From: Tulasnella sp. 424
Taxonomy: Eukaryota; Basidiomycota; Agaricomycetes; Cantharellales; Tulasnellaceae
Reading direction: 5' to 3'
Assembly: GCA_019633425.1 (NCBI GenBank)
Contig: WSUB01000001.1
Span: 62,001-126,000 of the forward strand
Length of the DNA: 64,000 bases
In this document: piece by piece, positions 11,732-23,065 of the stretch
Layout: each line of letters starts with the position of its first letter
How positions within the stretch are numbered: the first letter of the stretch is position 1
Made by a program: the position numbers and the translations under genes
Notes under the pieces: model-generated
What the model was told of the DNA's origin: nothing
Seen by the model: the letters and a program-made list of their open reading frames with translations, nothing else
Database searches by the model: none

Positions 11732-14700
11732 ATGCCCTCTGAACCCACATCCATCTCCGCCCATGGACAAGGTGTCACCAAGCTAGCATTCGCTAAAAGT
11801 GGAAGGTAGGCCTTGGATTGCATCGCGTCGACTCTGGAGCCTAACGCTTTGGCGTGAATTAGGAAAATATACACAGCAGGCGACGACTGTCTCGTTAGGA
11901 TATGGAATCCCGATGGAGGTGTTGACCAGGAGCCACAGACTGCGTCTGAAGCCCAAGAAAGTGTGGCGGCACTGGATACCTCTGTGGGTCACGTTGCTGG
12001 CACCTCACATTCAATCGCTGATTGTGCGACATTTGGTGACAGAGAGAAGGCTGGGTCGCTGGTGGAGACGACTCTGTTGTACGACAGTACTCGGGCGAGA
12101 GCGACGAGATGGTTGCTTCTGTGGTACAGACTGGCGGAATGCCCGTCCGCTGTGTTGCCTTCAACCCTCAAGGCGACAAGCTTGTTGTTGGCTCAGAGTA
12201 AGCACCGCCTCAAAACAGCAAAGAAGGAGTACTTACACCGCTATTCAACTTTAGTGAGCTGACAGCCAAAATTATTGATATGCACGACACGTTGAATATG
12301 TCCATCCTCGTTGGTCACACCAGAGGTTTACGAGCAGCAACATGGCATCCATCGGGCTCTTACCTTGTGCGTTTGCTTTTAACCCTCAGACTTTTCGTGA
12401 TGACACTTACCAGCATTCCTTCAGACTACCTCTGGCCAAGAAGGGAAGATTATTGTGTGGGATTGCACAGACGGATCGCCGAAATTATTACATGAAATCG
12501 ACGGGCTCATCCCATCGTGTTCCGACTCTTCGTAAGTTACAGAATGAACTCTCAGTTCACTAATAACTGACTTAGCCGCGGAAGTCAACCCGAGTTCTGG
12601 TACAGTGCTGCGGCGGTCTGGCATCCATCTGGGAACTACTTCCTGGTTGCTAGCAAATCGCACGGTACGTTCTATTTGCATTTACGATATTTGTTTTGTA
12701 GCTCTGACGTTCCTCATGTAGACATCTCCCGCGTCTCGAGAAATGAATGGAAAAAAACTGGTTCATTCGGAAGCGCTGCGCATTCATCCGTAAGCATTCT
12801 TGTTCTGTCTAACATTGTCAGACCATTCACTAAAGGTCGACTTTCAGGATATCGTCGCTTTATCGTTCTCTTCCAACGGTCTCTACTTAGCGTCTGTTGG
12901 CAAAGACGGTCAAGTGATAGTTTGGGATACCGCTTCAGAAAAAGACGTCGCTCGGTAAGGTCACGCTGTCACGTTCAGCATATGTCGTCCTGAGAGCGAA
13001 CCTCCGCAGTTACAAAGTGTCGACCTCGATTGTCGACATAGCATGGTCTCCAATATCGAATCTCCTAGCATGGACAGACAGAGAGGGTGCTCTTGTTCGG
13101 TGGACAAACCCCGTTCCGTCCAATCTGCCGAGTCCATGCAGCCCTGTAGGCCGTGCAAGCGGAACCTCTAAATCTAAACAGCCCAAAGATAAAGCTGCCC
13201 ACAAGGAGCTTATGGCCTTGTTAGGAGATGAAGCCGACGAAGAAGGAGAGGATTTGGAATTGACCAAGGACGCCGATGAAGCGGAAGAAGATTGGGTGGA
13301 GGATGATATGGCGGGAGAATATGTCAAGGAAGAGAAGGAGCATTTCCATGAAGGAGGCGCCCGTGAAATGGGTTGGTAAACTTGGTGTTTGTCTGTCGAG
13401 AATCACAGCTGACCCGTCAGTTTGGCAGTGAATGTGACCAAAGCTCAGCCACCTTTCCAGCCTGGTGCCACTCCGTTCAAGCTGAAGAAGCGCCTCCTTG
13501 GTATGGTTTCCGCGTTTGGATGTCTCGGCCTACAACTCTAATCGTCACCCGCTCAGCTTTTAACCAAATCGGTGTCATTGAGGTTTCAGACCAAGACCCT
13601 CATCAGGTCATCAATGTTGAATTCCATAACAGGTCGCTTCGAACTGGCTACCACTTTACGGATACATTACGGTTTACGATTGCAGCTATTGGTAAGCCAC
13701 CGAAAAACAAGCTCAAATATGCAGTGGTCGCTGATAACTTTCCTAGGCGAAAGAGGGGTTGCTTTTGCTGGTCCTTCAGAAGAGCACCACCCAGCAACGT
13801 TGTCCTACAGGCCTTACGAGTCTTGGGCCTCAAACACGGATTGGGAGATCAACCTTCCAGCGGGTGAAGAACCAGTCGCGGTAGCAGCCGGTGGCCTCCC
13901 CTATTCCAAGGACTTCACCAGTGATGATCTGGGAGGCGATGGATACGTCGCGCTTGCGACGTCAGAACAGATTATCCGGTTCTTCAGTGGAGGAGGAGTA
14001 CAGAAGTACATTTGGGCTGCTGAAGGCGACGTTGTATCCATGGTCGCAGGACCTGAATGGGTATTTGTGCTACATCGCGAAGGAGGGACGAGTTTGGATG
14101 GTCAGCACGTCTTGAGTCTTCCCCTGTGTTTGAGTTCCCTCCTGACGTTTTCTATTAGGCTGCCAAAATCTTCGGTACAGTTTGATCTCGTGCAAGACAT
14201 TTGATATGGTTCGGGAAGGTCGTCTACCTTTACGGCGGGGCAGAACGGTGACCTGGATAGGAATCACCGAGGAAGGGGTAGGTCTATTATTGAAGAACTG
14301 TTTCTAGCCATTATGCTGACAGAAAGGATGAAACAGGCACCTGCGATGTACGACTCAGCTGGCTACCTGTACATTTTGGACAGGTTCAGAAGGCCCACTC
14401 AAGGGCGCTGGGTTCTACTCATGAATACAAACCTGCTTGCACGGAAGGTCGGCAAGGAGGAGACTTACTGGCCGGTCGGCTTGTCCATGAAGGAGTTCCT
14501 CTGTATCATTCTCAAGGTACATGCTCGTCTGGCCTCCATCTTTTGGTGCACTTGACTGACGTCCGTGTTAGGGTCGGGATTCATATCCTGGATTTCCAAG
14601 GCCGATCACCCAACAAATAGAAGTACAAATGCCCCTGTTGAGTATGGACCTTCCTCGAGTGCAACACGAAGAGAGGTTCCTTCGGGATAAGATAGCATTG

Positions 14701-16231
14701 ACGATGGAGCAAGATGCAACACATGCCGAAACTGCTTCCTCCACAACCGCAAAGGAAGTAGCTTTGGACAAGATATTGATCCAACAAATCCAGCAGGCGT
14801 GCAAAGACGATCGAATGACGCGCGCGATCGACTTGGCCGAAGACCTGCACCATGTCAAATCCATAGAAGCTGCCAAATCAGTTGCTGGGTTCTACCACAA
14901 AGTTGGCCTTCAAGACAAGATCGACATGCTGAAGGAAAGGAAGGAAGGCGGGGACGACGAGGAAGGAGATGTGGATCCGCGCGAGGGATGGGGAAGAGTA
15001 ACAGCACCAATCGCGAGGAGCTACCTATCGAATGGAGCTGGTGCGAGACCGTCGAATGCAACTGCGTTCAGCAAGGACTTCACACCATCTGCCGCTCCGA
15101 TCCGCCATTCGCTAGCTCTCGCTAAACCCATCGGAGAGGTGCCGTTTACCGCGAACCGTTCAAAGCCGACCGGCACCACCTCTTTGTCGGTTATCGCACC
15201 GAGCGCGGAATCATCCATGGAAGTGGACGTCGTTTCGTACTCGTTCTCGACCGACATGGATTTCGGCCCCTCATCGTCATCGTCGTTCGTGGGTAATGGG
15301 AAGAGGAAGAGAGACCAGGAGACTGCTAACGGAGAGGAAGAAGATGATGATTCTGAATGGGGCGCTGGTGGACCAAGCGCGAAGAGGAAGGCAAACGGTG
15401 CCACGACCATGGTGACGAACCCGGTTGCGCCTGGTCAGGCACCTCCAGCTGCCAAGACGAGTGAGTTTAGTGTTCAACCTATAATCAATTTGAACACTCA
15501 CTGAACTTGTTGGCCTCCCGGCTTTCAGGTGCAAATCCGTTCGCTCGCAAGGCAGGGAACCCGTTCGCTTCCAAACCCGGTGGACCGGTTAATCCGACGA
15601 CAGGCAAAACCCTGACGAAGAGCAACTCTTTCTTTGCAAAAGTCGACGCCGCTGAAGCGGATGCTGCGAGTGGAAAGAGTGAGTGTGGTTGCCGGTTGTA
15701 CTTACGCGGTAGATTGGATTTTGATTCCTGGCGACGAAATCGGCTTGCAGAGGGCAAACCCAAACCAAAAGAAGGCATGATCAAAGCCAAGCAGACCACG
15801 TTATTCAACTTCCCACCACCTGCGTCGGATGACAAGAAGAAAGGAACCACGGCGAAGCCAGCTCGAGCGGGCGGAAAGGGCAAGGCTACAGCAGCCGTGA
15901 TGGAGGAGAGTCAAGACGAAATGGCCAGTGTCATGTCGACCGCCACCAATTTGTTCGAAGATAGTCAGCTTGGAGCAGAGGGTGAGAGTCAAGTAGAAAG
16001 TGATGGGAAAGTGCTTGTTCCCAGCTCGCAGCCAGAAACGCAGGAGGATGATGCTCAGATGGTGAGTTTATTGCAAGGGGGATGGTTGGTTTTGAAGCTC
16101 CCACTCACTGAACTCATGTTTTTCTCGAACTATAGGATGATGGAGATGGTGGTCCTGCTAGCCCCGAGTGGGACCCTGCAGAGTTGGACTCGGATAACGA
16201 AGAGCAGGCTGCTGGAGAGGCAGCGGCATAA
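11732..16231 (+). CDS. CTF4: CTF4/Mcl1/WDHD1 replisome adaptor, WD40 protein
   Basis: Trimeric hub that links the CMG helicase to DNA polymerase alpha and cohesion factors at replication forks. Exon 1 reads MPSEPTSISAHGQGVTKLAFAKSG and splices to KIYTAGDDCLVRIWNPDGG, then (after an intron at about 11,983-12,041) REGWVAGGDDSVVRQYSGESDEMVA and GGMPVRCVAFNPQGDKLVVGSE, the N-terminal WD40 propeller. The middle exons (about 13,400-14,600) carry the SepB-type second propeller, and 14,600-15,000 a helical part with IDLAEDLHHVKSIEAAKSVAGFY, typical of this family. The C-terminus has ANPFARKAGNPFASK and an acidic EWDPAELDSDNEEQ end. A PIP-like QTTLFNF lies at 15,792-15,812. About a dozen introns; no disruption seen. 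Copies of its 3' end occur inverted in every array unit downstream. Confidence 0.92.
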
Positions 16232-16383
16232 AAAGCGCCGGTTCATGTCAACATGTTCCCATCTTCTCTGATTTTCCCCCCTCTGTTTTGCTTTTGCTTA
16301 TCGTTGTTTTCCTGGTTCTCTCATGCTGTTCCTTCTCGTGTTTTACTATTTACCCGTTTTGCGCGTTCGTCGGACCACGAGAG

Positions 16384-16391
16384 TGACGTCA
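16384..16391 (+). promoter_or_regulatory. TGACGTCA palindrome upstream of TspO copy 1
   Basis: Perfect CRE/bZIP-type octamer, about 160 bp upstream of the TspO start. It recurs at 21308, 26745, 31881, 36857, 42054 and 47171, once per unit. Conservation may simply reflect duplication; binding is inference. Confidence 0.4.
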
Positions 16392-16548
16392 TAGCGCCTG
16401 ACGATCGAATGAGGAACGCGGGTGGGGATCAGGTGACGCTTAGCGTGCGTATATCTATGTCGGATATGACAGTTTTCTTTTCCTCTTTACAACGATCCGG
16501 CCCCTTCGACCAGTCCTCCAACCACCAACCACCGAAACGCCAGCGAAT

Positions 16549-17526
16549 ATGTCCTTCAACATCCCCCCGTTCCTCCTTCGACCACTTCGAACTCCCCTGT
16601 TGGCGATCGCTCTTCCTATTACATTGGGAACGTTGAGCGGCTGGCCAACAGCCGACGTCGTAAGGAATCCTGTTAGTTGGTATAATGTACGCGGCGGGCC
16701 ATTGCATTCTACGTCGTGTGTGCATGTTCGCTGACTTCGATGAATCGTGTCTTCACAGAGACAATATGCCCCTCCGTACCAACCCCCCAGGGAGGCATTT
16801 GGTATCGTCTGGCCTGCGTTGTATATCGGTGAGTCTTAGCGCCGCGGCCGGAGGATGGGGGGGGGATGCGTCACCCTCCATGCCGAGCCGAGTATCTACG
16901 AGTTGACCCTGACCGATGTTTACTTCACACGTGCCGTACCCTTTCCGAATAAGGAATGGGATGGGCTTCTCATTTAGCTGTCAAGGCGCATGACTCGAGC
17001 TTGAGTCCTATTGCTAGGTGAGAGCGCCAGTGTTGGAAAAAAAAAGAGAATGAAGGACCGGGCGGGGCTAACCGGTCTGTCCTTCCACGTTTGTTACCAG
17101 ACGCCTGGCGTACTCTGGATTAGGGTTATACTACGCGCAGTTGGCGATGAATCTCGCTTGGACGCCGTTGTTCTTTGGGTTCCGGAAGGTGCGGAAGGAT
17201 GCCGCTGCGCTCGTATGATACTTTGTTCGTGACGTCTGATCCTCTCTGTCGTCTCCGACGTGTAGAAATTCCTGGCATTGGTAGACATCGTCGCTCTGAC
17301 CGGGACGACTGTCGCTATGACGGTATGTGTGAACATTTTGACCTCTGGGGGAGGGGCTAATACGAACTTGTCAACCTGGCGTCGTATGCCACAGAGAGAC
17401 CTTCATGAAGCGACTGACGGCGCGACCACGTGGTTCTTGGCGCCCTATTGCGCTTGGCTGTCGTATGCGACTTATTTGAATGCCGGATATTGGTGGTTGA
17501 ACAGGAATAGGCCGGATACCTACTAG
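16549..17526 (+). CDS. TSPO: TspO/MBR family membrane protein, copy 1 (intact)
   Basis: Translocator-protein family: five-helix membrane protein that binds porphyrins or sterols, in mitochondrial or other membranes. Six exons (16549-16686, 16759-16828, 16954-17017, 17101-17188, 17266-17322, 17395-17526) join to 182 residues. Family signatures in order: [19 protein letters not shown] (helix 1), [15 protein letters not shown] and [16 protein letters not shown] (helix 2), [25 protein letters not shown] (helix 3), [19 protein letters not shown] (helix 4) and [27 protein letters not shown] (helix 5, matching the family's PYxAWxxxATxLN signature). No stops or lost splice sites. It opens the array just downstream of CTF4 and is one of only two intact copies. 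Promoter probably between CTF4 and 16549. Confidence 0.88.
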
Positions 17527-17927
17527 TTGACTAGGACTGGGCGCTTTGGCGAACAAAGATCGTTGAGAAGCTGTAGAAGCACATCCCCTAAGCAGTGAAA
17601 ATACATGGCTATCGCTTATTGGATTGGGCAATTAGGACCCAGAGAATAGCAGGGCAAGGTTTTTATTTGGATTTAAGGTTCCAACGATGGGACCAATATC
17701 TATGCGGCATGCCCATTGTGAACCTTGCGAAGAAGGGCAGGCGGAGTGCATGTTCGGGGTGGAGAGGACTCCTCCGTCCTTTTGCCCCCTCCCACCGTGC
17801 ACAATCCACTACCCACTCCCCGTAAACACTCCATCAGCTTCCCCCTCTCTCTCCAACTCCCTACCAACCCCATCCAAAAGAGGCGACCCTTATCGACACC
17901 TAGGATCTTCTCGCTTGAGCATTCTGT
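17527..17927. other. Spacer and probable kinase-TPR promoter, unit 1
   Basis: About 400 bp between the TspO stop and the kinase start. It holds one arm of a direct repeat (17636-17682) and a CT-rich leader at about 17,780-17,920. Equivalent spacers lie at 22660-23065, 27895-28306, 32905-33312, 38192-38590 and 43389-43787. No gene seen in any of them. Confidence 0.5.
17636..17682 (+). repeat. Direct repeat, left arm, flanking kinase cassette of unit 1
   Basis: A roughly 20-45 bp sequence built on CCCAGAGAATAGCAGG, followed by a T-rich stretch, recurs on the other side of the kinase gene at 21203-21230. Each of the six units has such a pair. Confidence 0.7.
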
Positions 17928-20425
17928 ATGCAACAAGACGAAAACCACGATGCAGGGCCTTCCGCGTTGCCGCCTGATTCGCCGTCCGATTCGAATCACG
18001 ATACTTCCTCCGGCGCATTCCCTCCGAGCGCTAAGCTAGTACGTCCATCCCTAGCATCAAGGACAGTTTTAATGACTCACCAAACCGACTTTATTCGTAG
18101 AGGGACAAACTCAAGAAGCTTGCGAACCAGCGACTTGATCTCTCCTCTATCGAATTCGTCAACACCACCCCCGAGATCCGAGGAGGTTATGCAACGGTTT
18201 CACGAGCCTTTTTGGTATCTCCCTCCAGTGGTCAAGACGAAGCGAGCCAACCCAATTCGACAGAAAAGAGCGGTCTCGACTCACCTGGTCCTGCTGGAGA
18301 AGCGTCTCGGCAGAGGAAGGTCGGTACTGCCTTCCTGGCCATTGACCGCGACGATGAGTGGCTCATCAATTCAACCTTACAGGACGTAGCAGTGAAGAAA
18401 TTGAACATGTCAGATGACCCAGCGCGGGTATTAGGGGTAAAATGACTCCAACCAATCACGTAGTGGTCTCAGAGCTAAGGTCTTTCGGTTCAGTTGGCAC
18501 TCAGGGAAGCGGAATTCTTAGTCGGATTGTCTCACGAAAACATCATTGAGCTCGAAGGATTCGTCGAGGACTTGTCCAAGGATGTCGTCTGGCTTGTCTT
18601 TCCCTGGGCGGAGAACGGAAACTTGAAGGACTTTATCGCGTCAGCAGAATGGGAGATCCCGGAACGAATCTGGCTGGTACGATCGAACTACGTTTCTTCG
18701 ATCCACCTCTGACACTTTGCATTCCAGATTGATGACGTGGCTAGAGGAGTCGAATACCTCCATAGTCAACAACCCCCTATCCGCCACGGCGACCTCAAAT
18801 CTGTACGTTCTGCGAGCATCCTACTGAACCGCTGGCAAACATCGCTCTGACTTTGCAGATAAACATCTTGATCAACTCTGAGTACCGTGCCGTCATCACC
18901 GACTTTGGATCCGCTCGCCGTCAAACACCGGAGGATCAAGACGAGGAAACAAGTCATGCCGAAAACAAACCGCCACCAACTCTGTCGCTTGAACCATCGC
19001 TGTGCGGTGCGACCAATACCATGACCTTGACACTGAAAGGGGATCATTTCACTCTTCGTTGGGCTGCTCCGGAGGTGTTGCTCAAAAAGAAAGCTACCGT
19101 TGCGAGCGATATCTGGGCGTTGGGATGTGTCGTGTACGAGGTAAAGTTCAGATGCTATCTGATGATCACGATCGAGTCTCAAACATGAGCTTCGGAATAG
19201 GTGATGACGGACTCAATTCCGTTCCAAGACGTTGACGTGGACAATGCCGTCGTAATACGGATCATCACGGGAAATCTCCCATCCATCACGGATGACGCTC
19301 GCATGGCATTGATTAAGGCACTGTGCTCCCTCGCACTTGCGTGCTGGAGCGAAGACCCCCGGAAACGACCGACTGCTGAATATTGCCGAAAGTCAATCAA
19401 TTGGATGGTGAGTCATGCTGGTTGTGGGTGAATTAAATTCAATTGACCAAAGTTTGATACAGCCTATGATTCGACCAAACCCGATACGGGCTGCAGACGC
19501 GGCGGCTTCTAGAGCTCGCTCCCCAGCGCTTCTGATGCAACTGGGGGTTATGTACCGGCGGCAGTGTGACTACACGAACGCATCGGACTTCTTCACCGAG
19601 GCTCTGGGTCGCTACAGAGAGATCGGCGACAGCAAAGGAAAGGCGGAGGCGCTGGAGGAGCTGGCGCAGGTGCATCGAATTCGAAACGAGTACAGCCAGG
19701 CCGTCGAATTCTACTCCGAAGCCCTCCAAATCTGGACCGACATCGGCAACAGGCAAGGGAGAGCCAACACTCTTTGGGGCCTCGCTACCGTGCATCGTTT
19801 TCAAAACGAGTACAGCCAGGCCGTCACATTCTACACCGAGGACCTCCAAATCCGCGTTGACATCGGCGACAGGCGAGGGAGAGCCGACGCTCTTTTTGGT
19901 CTCGCTGAGGTGCATCGACTTCGAAACGAGTACAGCCAGGCCGTTACATTCTTCACTGAGGCCCTCCAAATCCGGACTGACCTCGGCGACAGTCGTGGGA
20001 GAGCTAACGCTCTTTTGGGTCTCGCTGAGGTGCATCGGTTTCGAAACGAGTACAGCCAGGCCGTCACATTCTACTCCGAGTCCCTAGACATCTGCACCGA
20101 CATCGGCGACAGGCAAGGGAGAGCCACGACTTTGGAGAGTCTTGCCCGTGTGCATCAGTCTCAACAGGAGTATAGCCAAGCCATCACGCTCCTTTCAGAA
20201 GCCCTGGAAATCTGTACCGATATCGGGGATCGATACAACAGAGCTTACTCTCTGGTGGGCCTTGGTGACGTGCATTGCGATCAGGGCAACCACGGGGACG
20301 CAATTGGCCCTTATACGGAAGCTGCAGAAGTTTTCAAACAAATAGGAGAGACTCAGAATGCCGCTTACGCTTCGCGCCAAGCTGCTAAAGCTCGTCGATT
20401 ATCCAAGCAACAAGAGGCTACGTGA
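17928..20425 (+). CDS. Protein kinase-TPR protein, copy 1 (7 TPRs)
   Basis: Eight exons (17928-18038, 18101-18319, 18383-18436, 18494-18676, 18728-18802, 18859-19140, 19201-19407, 19463-20425) give 697 residues with no signal peptide or membrane segment, so probably cytosolic. Ser/Pro-rich N-terminus, then a kinase domain with glycine loop GGYATVS, AVKK lysine, REAEFL helix-C glutamate, HGDLKSINILI catalytic loop (HGD in place of HRD, as in many basidiomycete TKL-like kinases), DFGSAR, WAAPE, SDIWALGC and the RKRPTA end. The C-terminal exon encodes seven 40-residue TPRs plus a short cap. All catalytic residues are present, so activity is likely; Ser/Thr or Tyr specificity cannot be read. The third intron (18320-18382) is 63 nt with no in-frame stop, so retention would add 21 residues. 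Substrate and function unknown. Confidence 0.88.
19500..20390 (+). repeat. 120-bp TPR-coding repeats, unit 1 (7 copies)
   Basis: Near-identical 120-bp tandem repeats encode 40-residue TPRs of the form LAEVHRxxNEYSQAVxFYTEALQI. Other units: 24660-25770 (9), 29905-30900 (8), 34915-35910 (8), 40190-41070 (7), 45385-46265 (7). Confidence 0.92.
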
Positions 20426-20984
20426 TCATTTTTAGGGCAGCATTCGAGATCCAGGATATCGGACGCGAGACCGAAGTCCAGGTCATGCACACGACGCGCG
20501 AATTCATTGTTGTATAGTCTATTGACCACAGCGATCGCTCTCAGTCTCCCTGGATTTTTTTTAAACACTGTAATAGAAGTATCCCGCTGTCTTCCGACTC
20601 CTATCTTCTCTCCCTCCAGCCATCCGAACTGACTCGGCTTTCCGCTATGCTGTGAACACCACATATGTCTTAATCGTTTGATATGGTGAAATAAATTATT
20701 CCTGAGAACGAGAGCAGGTTGTTTTCACAAAAGGTACTGCGCAGACTTCTTGATTTGGGAAACGAGTAAGGCGTCGTTGGCGAGCCAGAGTTTCCATTGG
20801 CGCTGACAGAAGGCATGATAGGCAGTTTGCCTAGGTGACAAGCCATCGACGGTTTAATGGGAGGGGAGCGAGCTGAATATGTTTTGTGGCGAGGAGGAGG
20901 CCAGTAATCTACCTGTGTTTGCACGGGTTGGAGAAAGCGCGGGCGTCCGAAATGGGGAGGGAGCGTACTGGCACGTCGACTTTG
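20426..20984. other. Conserved 3' spacer of unit 1, no assignable gene
   Basis: Follows the kinase stop. It carries minus-strand open stretches (for example a frame with RRWRLW and WLANDAQLVSQ in several units) that repeat in all units (about 25810-26400, 30935-31540, 35945-36550, 41100-41710, 46295-46875). Reading frames shift between units and I recognise no protein, so I treat it as non-coding or decayed. Confidence 0.45.
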
Positions 20985-21216
20985 CGGAACATCTATAGCA
21001 ACGCCTTTCTTGGTGTCGGTGGAAGCGACAGCTTGAGGTGTCGATACAGCAACAGCACCTGAACTCGCGCAAAAAGGCGAGGGAAACATGAAGGCAAACG
21101 AGTATGCAAGATGTGTCACGAAATTAGCAAGCGCATCGTCAACTTGGCACCAGCTGACCGAGGGTTAACTGGACATCGCCAGTACTAGTTCCGCGAGACA
21201 TGTCCCAGAGAATAGC
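20985..21216 (-). pseudogene. Ind1/Mrp-type Fe-S P-loop NTPase fragment, unit 1
   Basis: Minus-strand pieces read ILWDMSRGT(ST)GDVQLTLGQLV and, after an intron-like gap, GAVAVSTPQAVASTDTKKGVA. These match the DMPPGTGD...GAVIVTTPQDVALxDAxKG region of Mrp/Ind1/NUBPL proteins, which load Fe-S clusters on respiratory complex I. Only about 45 of some 300 residues are present, with no Walker A region and no C-terminus, so it is a fragment. Confidence 0.7.
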
Positions 21217-21230
21217 AGGACAAGGTGTTT
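21203..21230 (+). repeat. Direct repeat, right arm, flanking kinase cassette of unit 1
   Basis: Shares CCCAGAGAATAGCAGG and following bases with 17636-17682. This arm lies inside the Ind1-like fragment, where on the minus strand it encodes the AILWD stretch. Pairs in other units: 22776/26607, 28012/31746, 33025/36745, 38301/41925, 43496/47066. Confidence 0.65.
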
Positions 21231-21292
21231 GTCCACAAACATCCGGCTAGCTGAGCTCCTTGTTTCTACCGATGCCCGACTAATACACTTCG

Positions 21293-21484
21293 GTGCGTCT
21301 GGCGCTATGACGTCACTTTCAGTGTGACGAACGCGTATACTCATAAGTACAGCCTAAACCAAAGGGAACGACAGTACGAGAGAGCAGGAAAACAACGACA
21401 AGCACAAATAAAACAGAATAAAAAAGGTAAGGTAAGTCAGGAAAGATGAACGATGTTGTAAACCGGCGCCTTTTATGCCGCTGA
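21293..21484 (-). repeat. Inverted copy of the CTF4 3' end, unit 1/2 junction
   Basis: Reverse complement aligns with 16221-16410: the last codons of CTF4 with TAA and GCGCCGGTT, then the CTTATCGTTGTTTTCCTG-like 3' UTR, and GTGACGTCATAGCGCC. It sits immediately upstream of TspO copy 2 and faces away from it. Confidence 0.85.
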
Positions 21485-21646
21485 TGCACGGGTGGTGATC
21501 AGGTGACGCTTCGGTTAGAGCGTGTATATTTATGCCGAGTATGACTGCGATAGCTCCTGCTCCGTCCTTTTCTTCCTTTTCTTCCTTCCTTCGTTACAGC
21601 GATCCTGCCCTTCCTCTGCAGCAATCGTCGAAAACACCAGCCGATC

Positions 21647-22659
21647 ATGTCATCTTCGTTCCGCATTCCATCATTCCTCCTTCGACCTCTTCGCACTCCC
21701 TTGCTAGGATAGCCGTACCTATTACGCTCGGAACGCTGAGCGCGTGGCACACGACCAAGATCATGAGCAATCCTGCTAGTTGGTACAATGTATGTCGAGG
21801 AAGGAGCGTTGCATTTTATACGTTGAGAAGATTGTACCTTCGTTGACGGAATTTCATGAACGGCCACTATTCATAGAGACAATTAGCCCCTCCATCCCCA
21901 CCTCCTAGGGACCTACCCCGGATCGTCTGGACTGCGCTGTACGCTGGTGAGTTTCTCGACCGCGGGCGTGATGGGGGAGGAATGCCTGTCATCCTCCCTG
22001 CATCCACTGCCGCGCCGAATGCCTCCGAGCCTTGTTGCCCCTGACTGTAACGTTCATTTCTACACGTGGTGTAACCCATTCCGAAATAAGGAACGGGATA
22101 GGCTTCTCATTTAGCTGTCCGAACTCATGATCCGAGCTTAAGAGGCGAGAAGGTCGAGGGTGAAAGAGGACATCGCGCGGCGTTAACGCGACGGCTCTCT
22201 TGTCTTGTCCTTCTGCTCATCGTACGCACGTACCAGACGCTTGGCATACTCCGGAATAGAATTGTATTACGCACAATTAGCGATGGACGTCGCTTGGCCC
22301 CGCTGTTGTTTCTGGGCTTCATCAAGTGCGTTTTTGTGTGGAAGAGTACCACTGCACCGGTGGACAAGCTTTGTGATGTCTAACCGTCCTGTATCCGACT
22401 TGTGTAAAAGTTCCTTGCATTGGTAGGCATCGCCGCTTTGACTGGGATGACTGTTGCTATGAGATACTCGCTGCTGAGGCAATTGCAATCTCGGGAGGGT
22501 TAACGCACCTGGCGTGGTATTCAACGGAGAGACCTTCATAAAGCGACTGACGGCGCAACGACGTCGTTCTTGGCGCCCTATTGCGCTTGGCTGTCGTATG
22601 CGGCATATTTGAATGACGCATATTGGTGGTTGAACAGAAATAGGCCGGGTACCTACTAG
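21647..22659 (+). pseudogene. TspO/MBR copy 2 (decayed)
   Basis: All six exon regions are recognisable, but exon 1 has a one-base deletion (TTGCTAGGATAG against TTGCTAGCAATAG in copy 4), giving a stop after RTPLLG. Exon 3 has ACGGGATAG where copy 1 has ATGGGATGG, a second stop. Exon 4 has an extra base after GCTTGGCC, shifting LAMDVAW into a wrong frame. The last exon still reads [16 protein letters not shown]. Confidence 0.85.
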
Positions 22660-23065
22660 TTGGTTAGGACTGGGCGCTTTGGTGAACAAAGATCGTTGTA
22701 AAGCGGTAGAAGCACATCCCCTAAACCTAAACAGTGAAAATACATGACCATCGCTCATTAGATTGGGCAATTAGGACCCAGAGAATAGCAGGACAAGATT
22801 TTTGTTTGGGTTCAAGGGTCTAATGTTAGGACCGATATCGATGCGGCGTGTCCATTATTAACCTTGCGAAGAAGGGCAAGTAGGGTGCATGTCCCGGGTG
22901 GAGGTGACTCCTCTGTCCTTTTATCCCTTCCCACCGTGCACAATCCACCACCCACTCCCCCGCAACCACTCCATCAGCTTCCTCCTCCCTCCAACTCCCT
23001 ACCAAGCCCATCCAAAAACGGCGACTCTTCTCGACACCTAGCATCTTCTCGCTTGAACAGTCTCC

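Noticed and set aside
19500..20390. CRISPR-like or satellite reading of the 120-bp repeats
   Set aside because: Repeats are contiguous without spacers and encode a clear TPR fold in frame.
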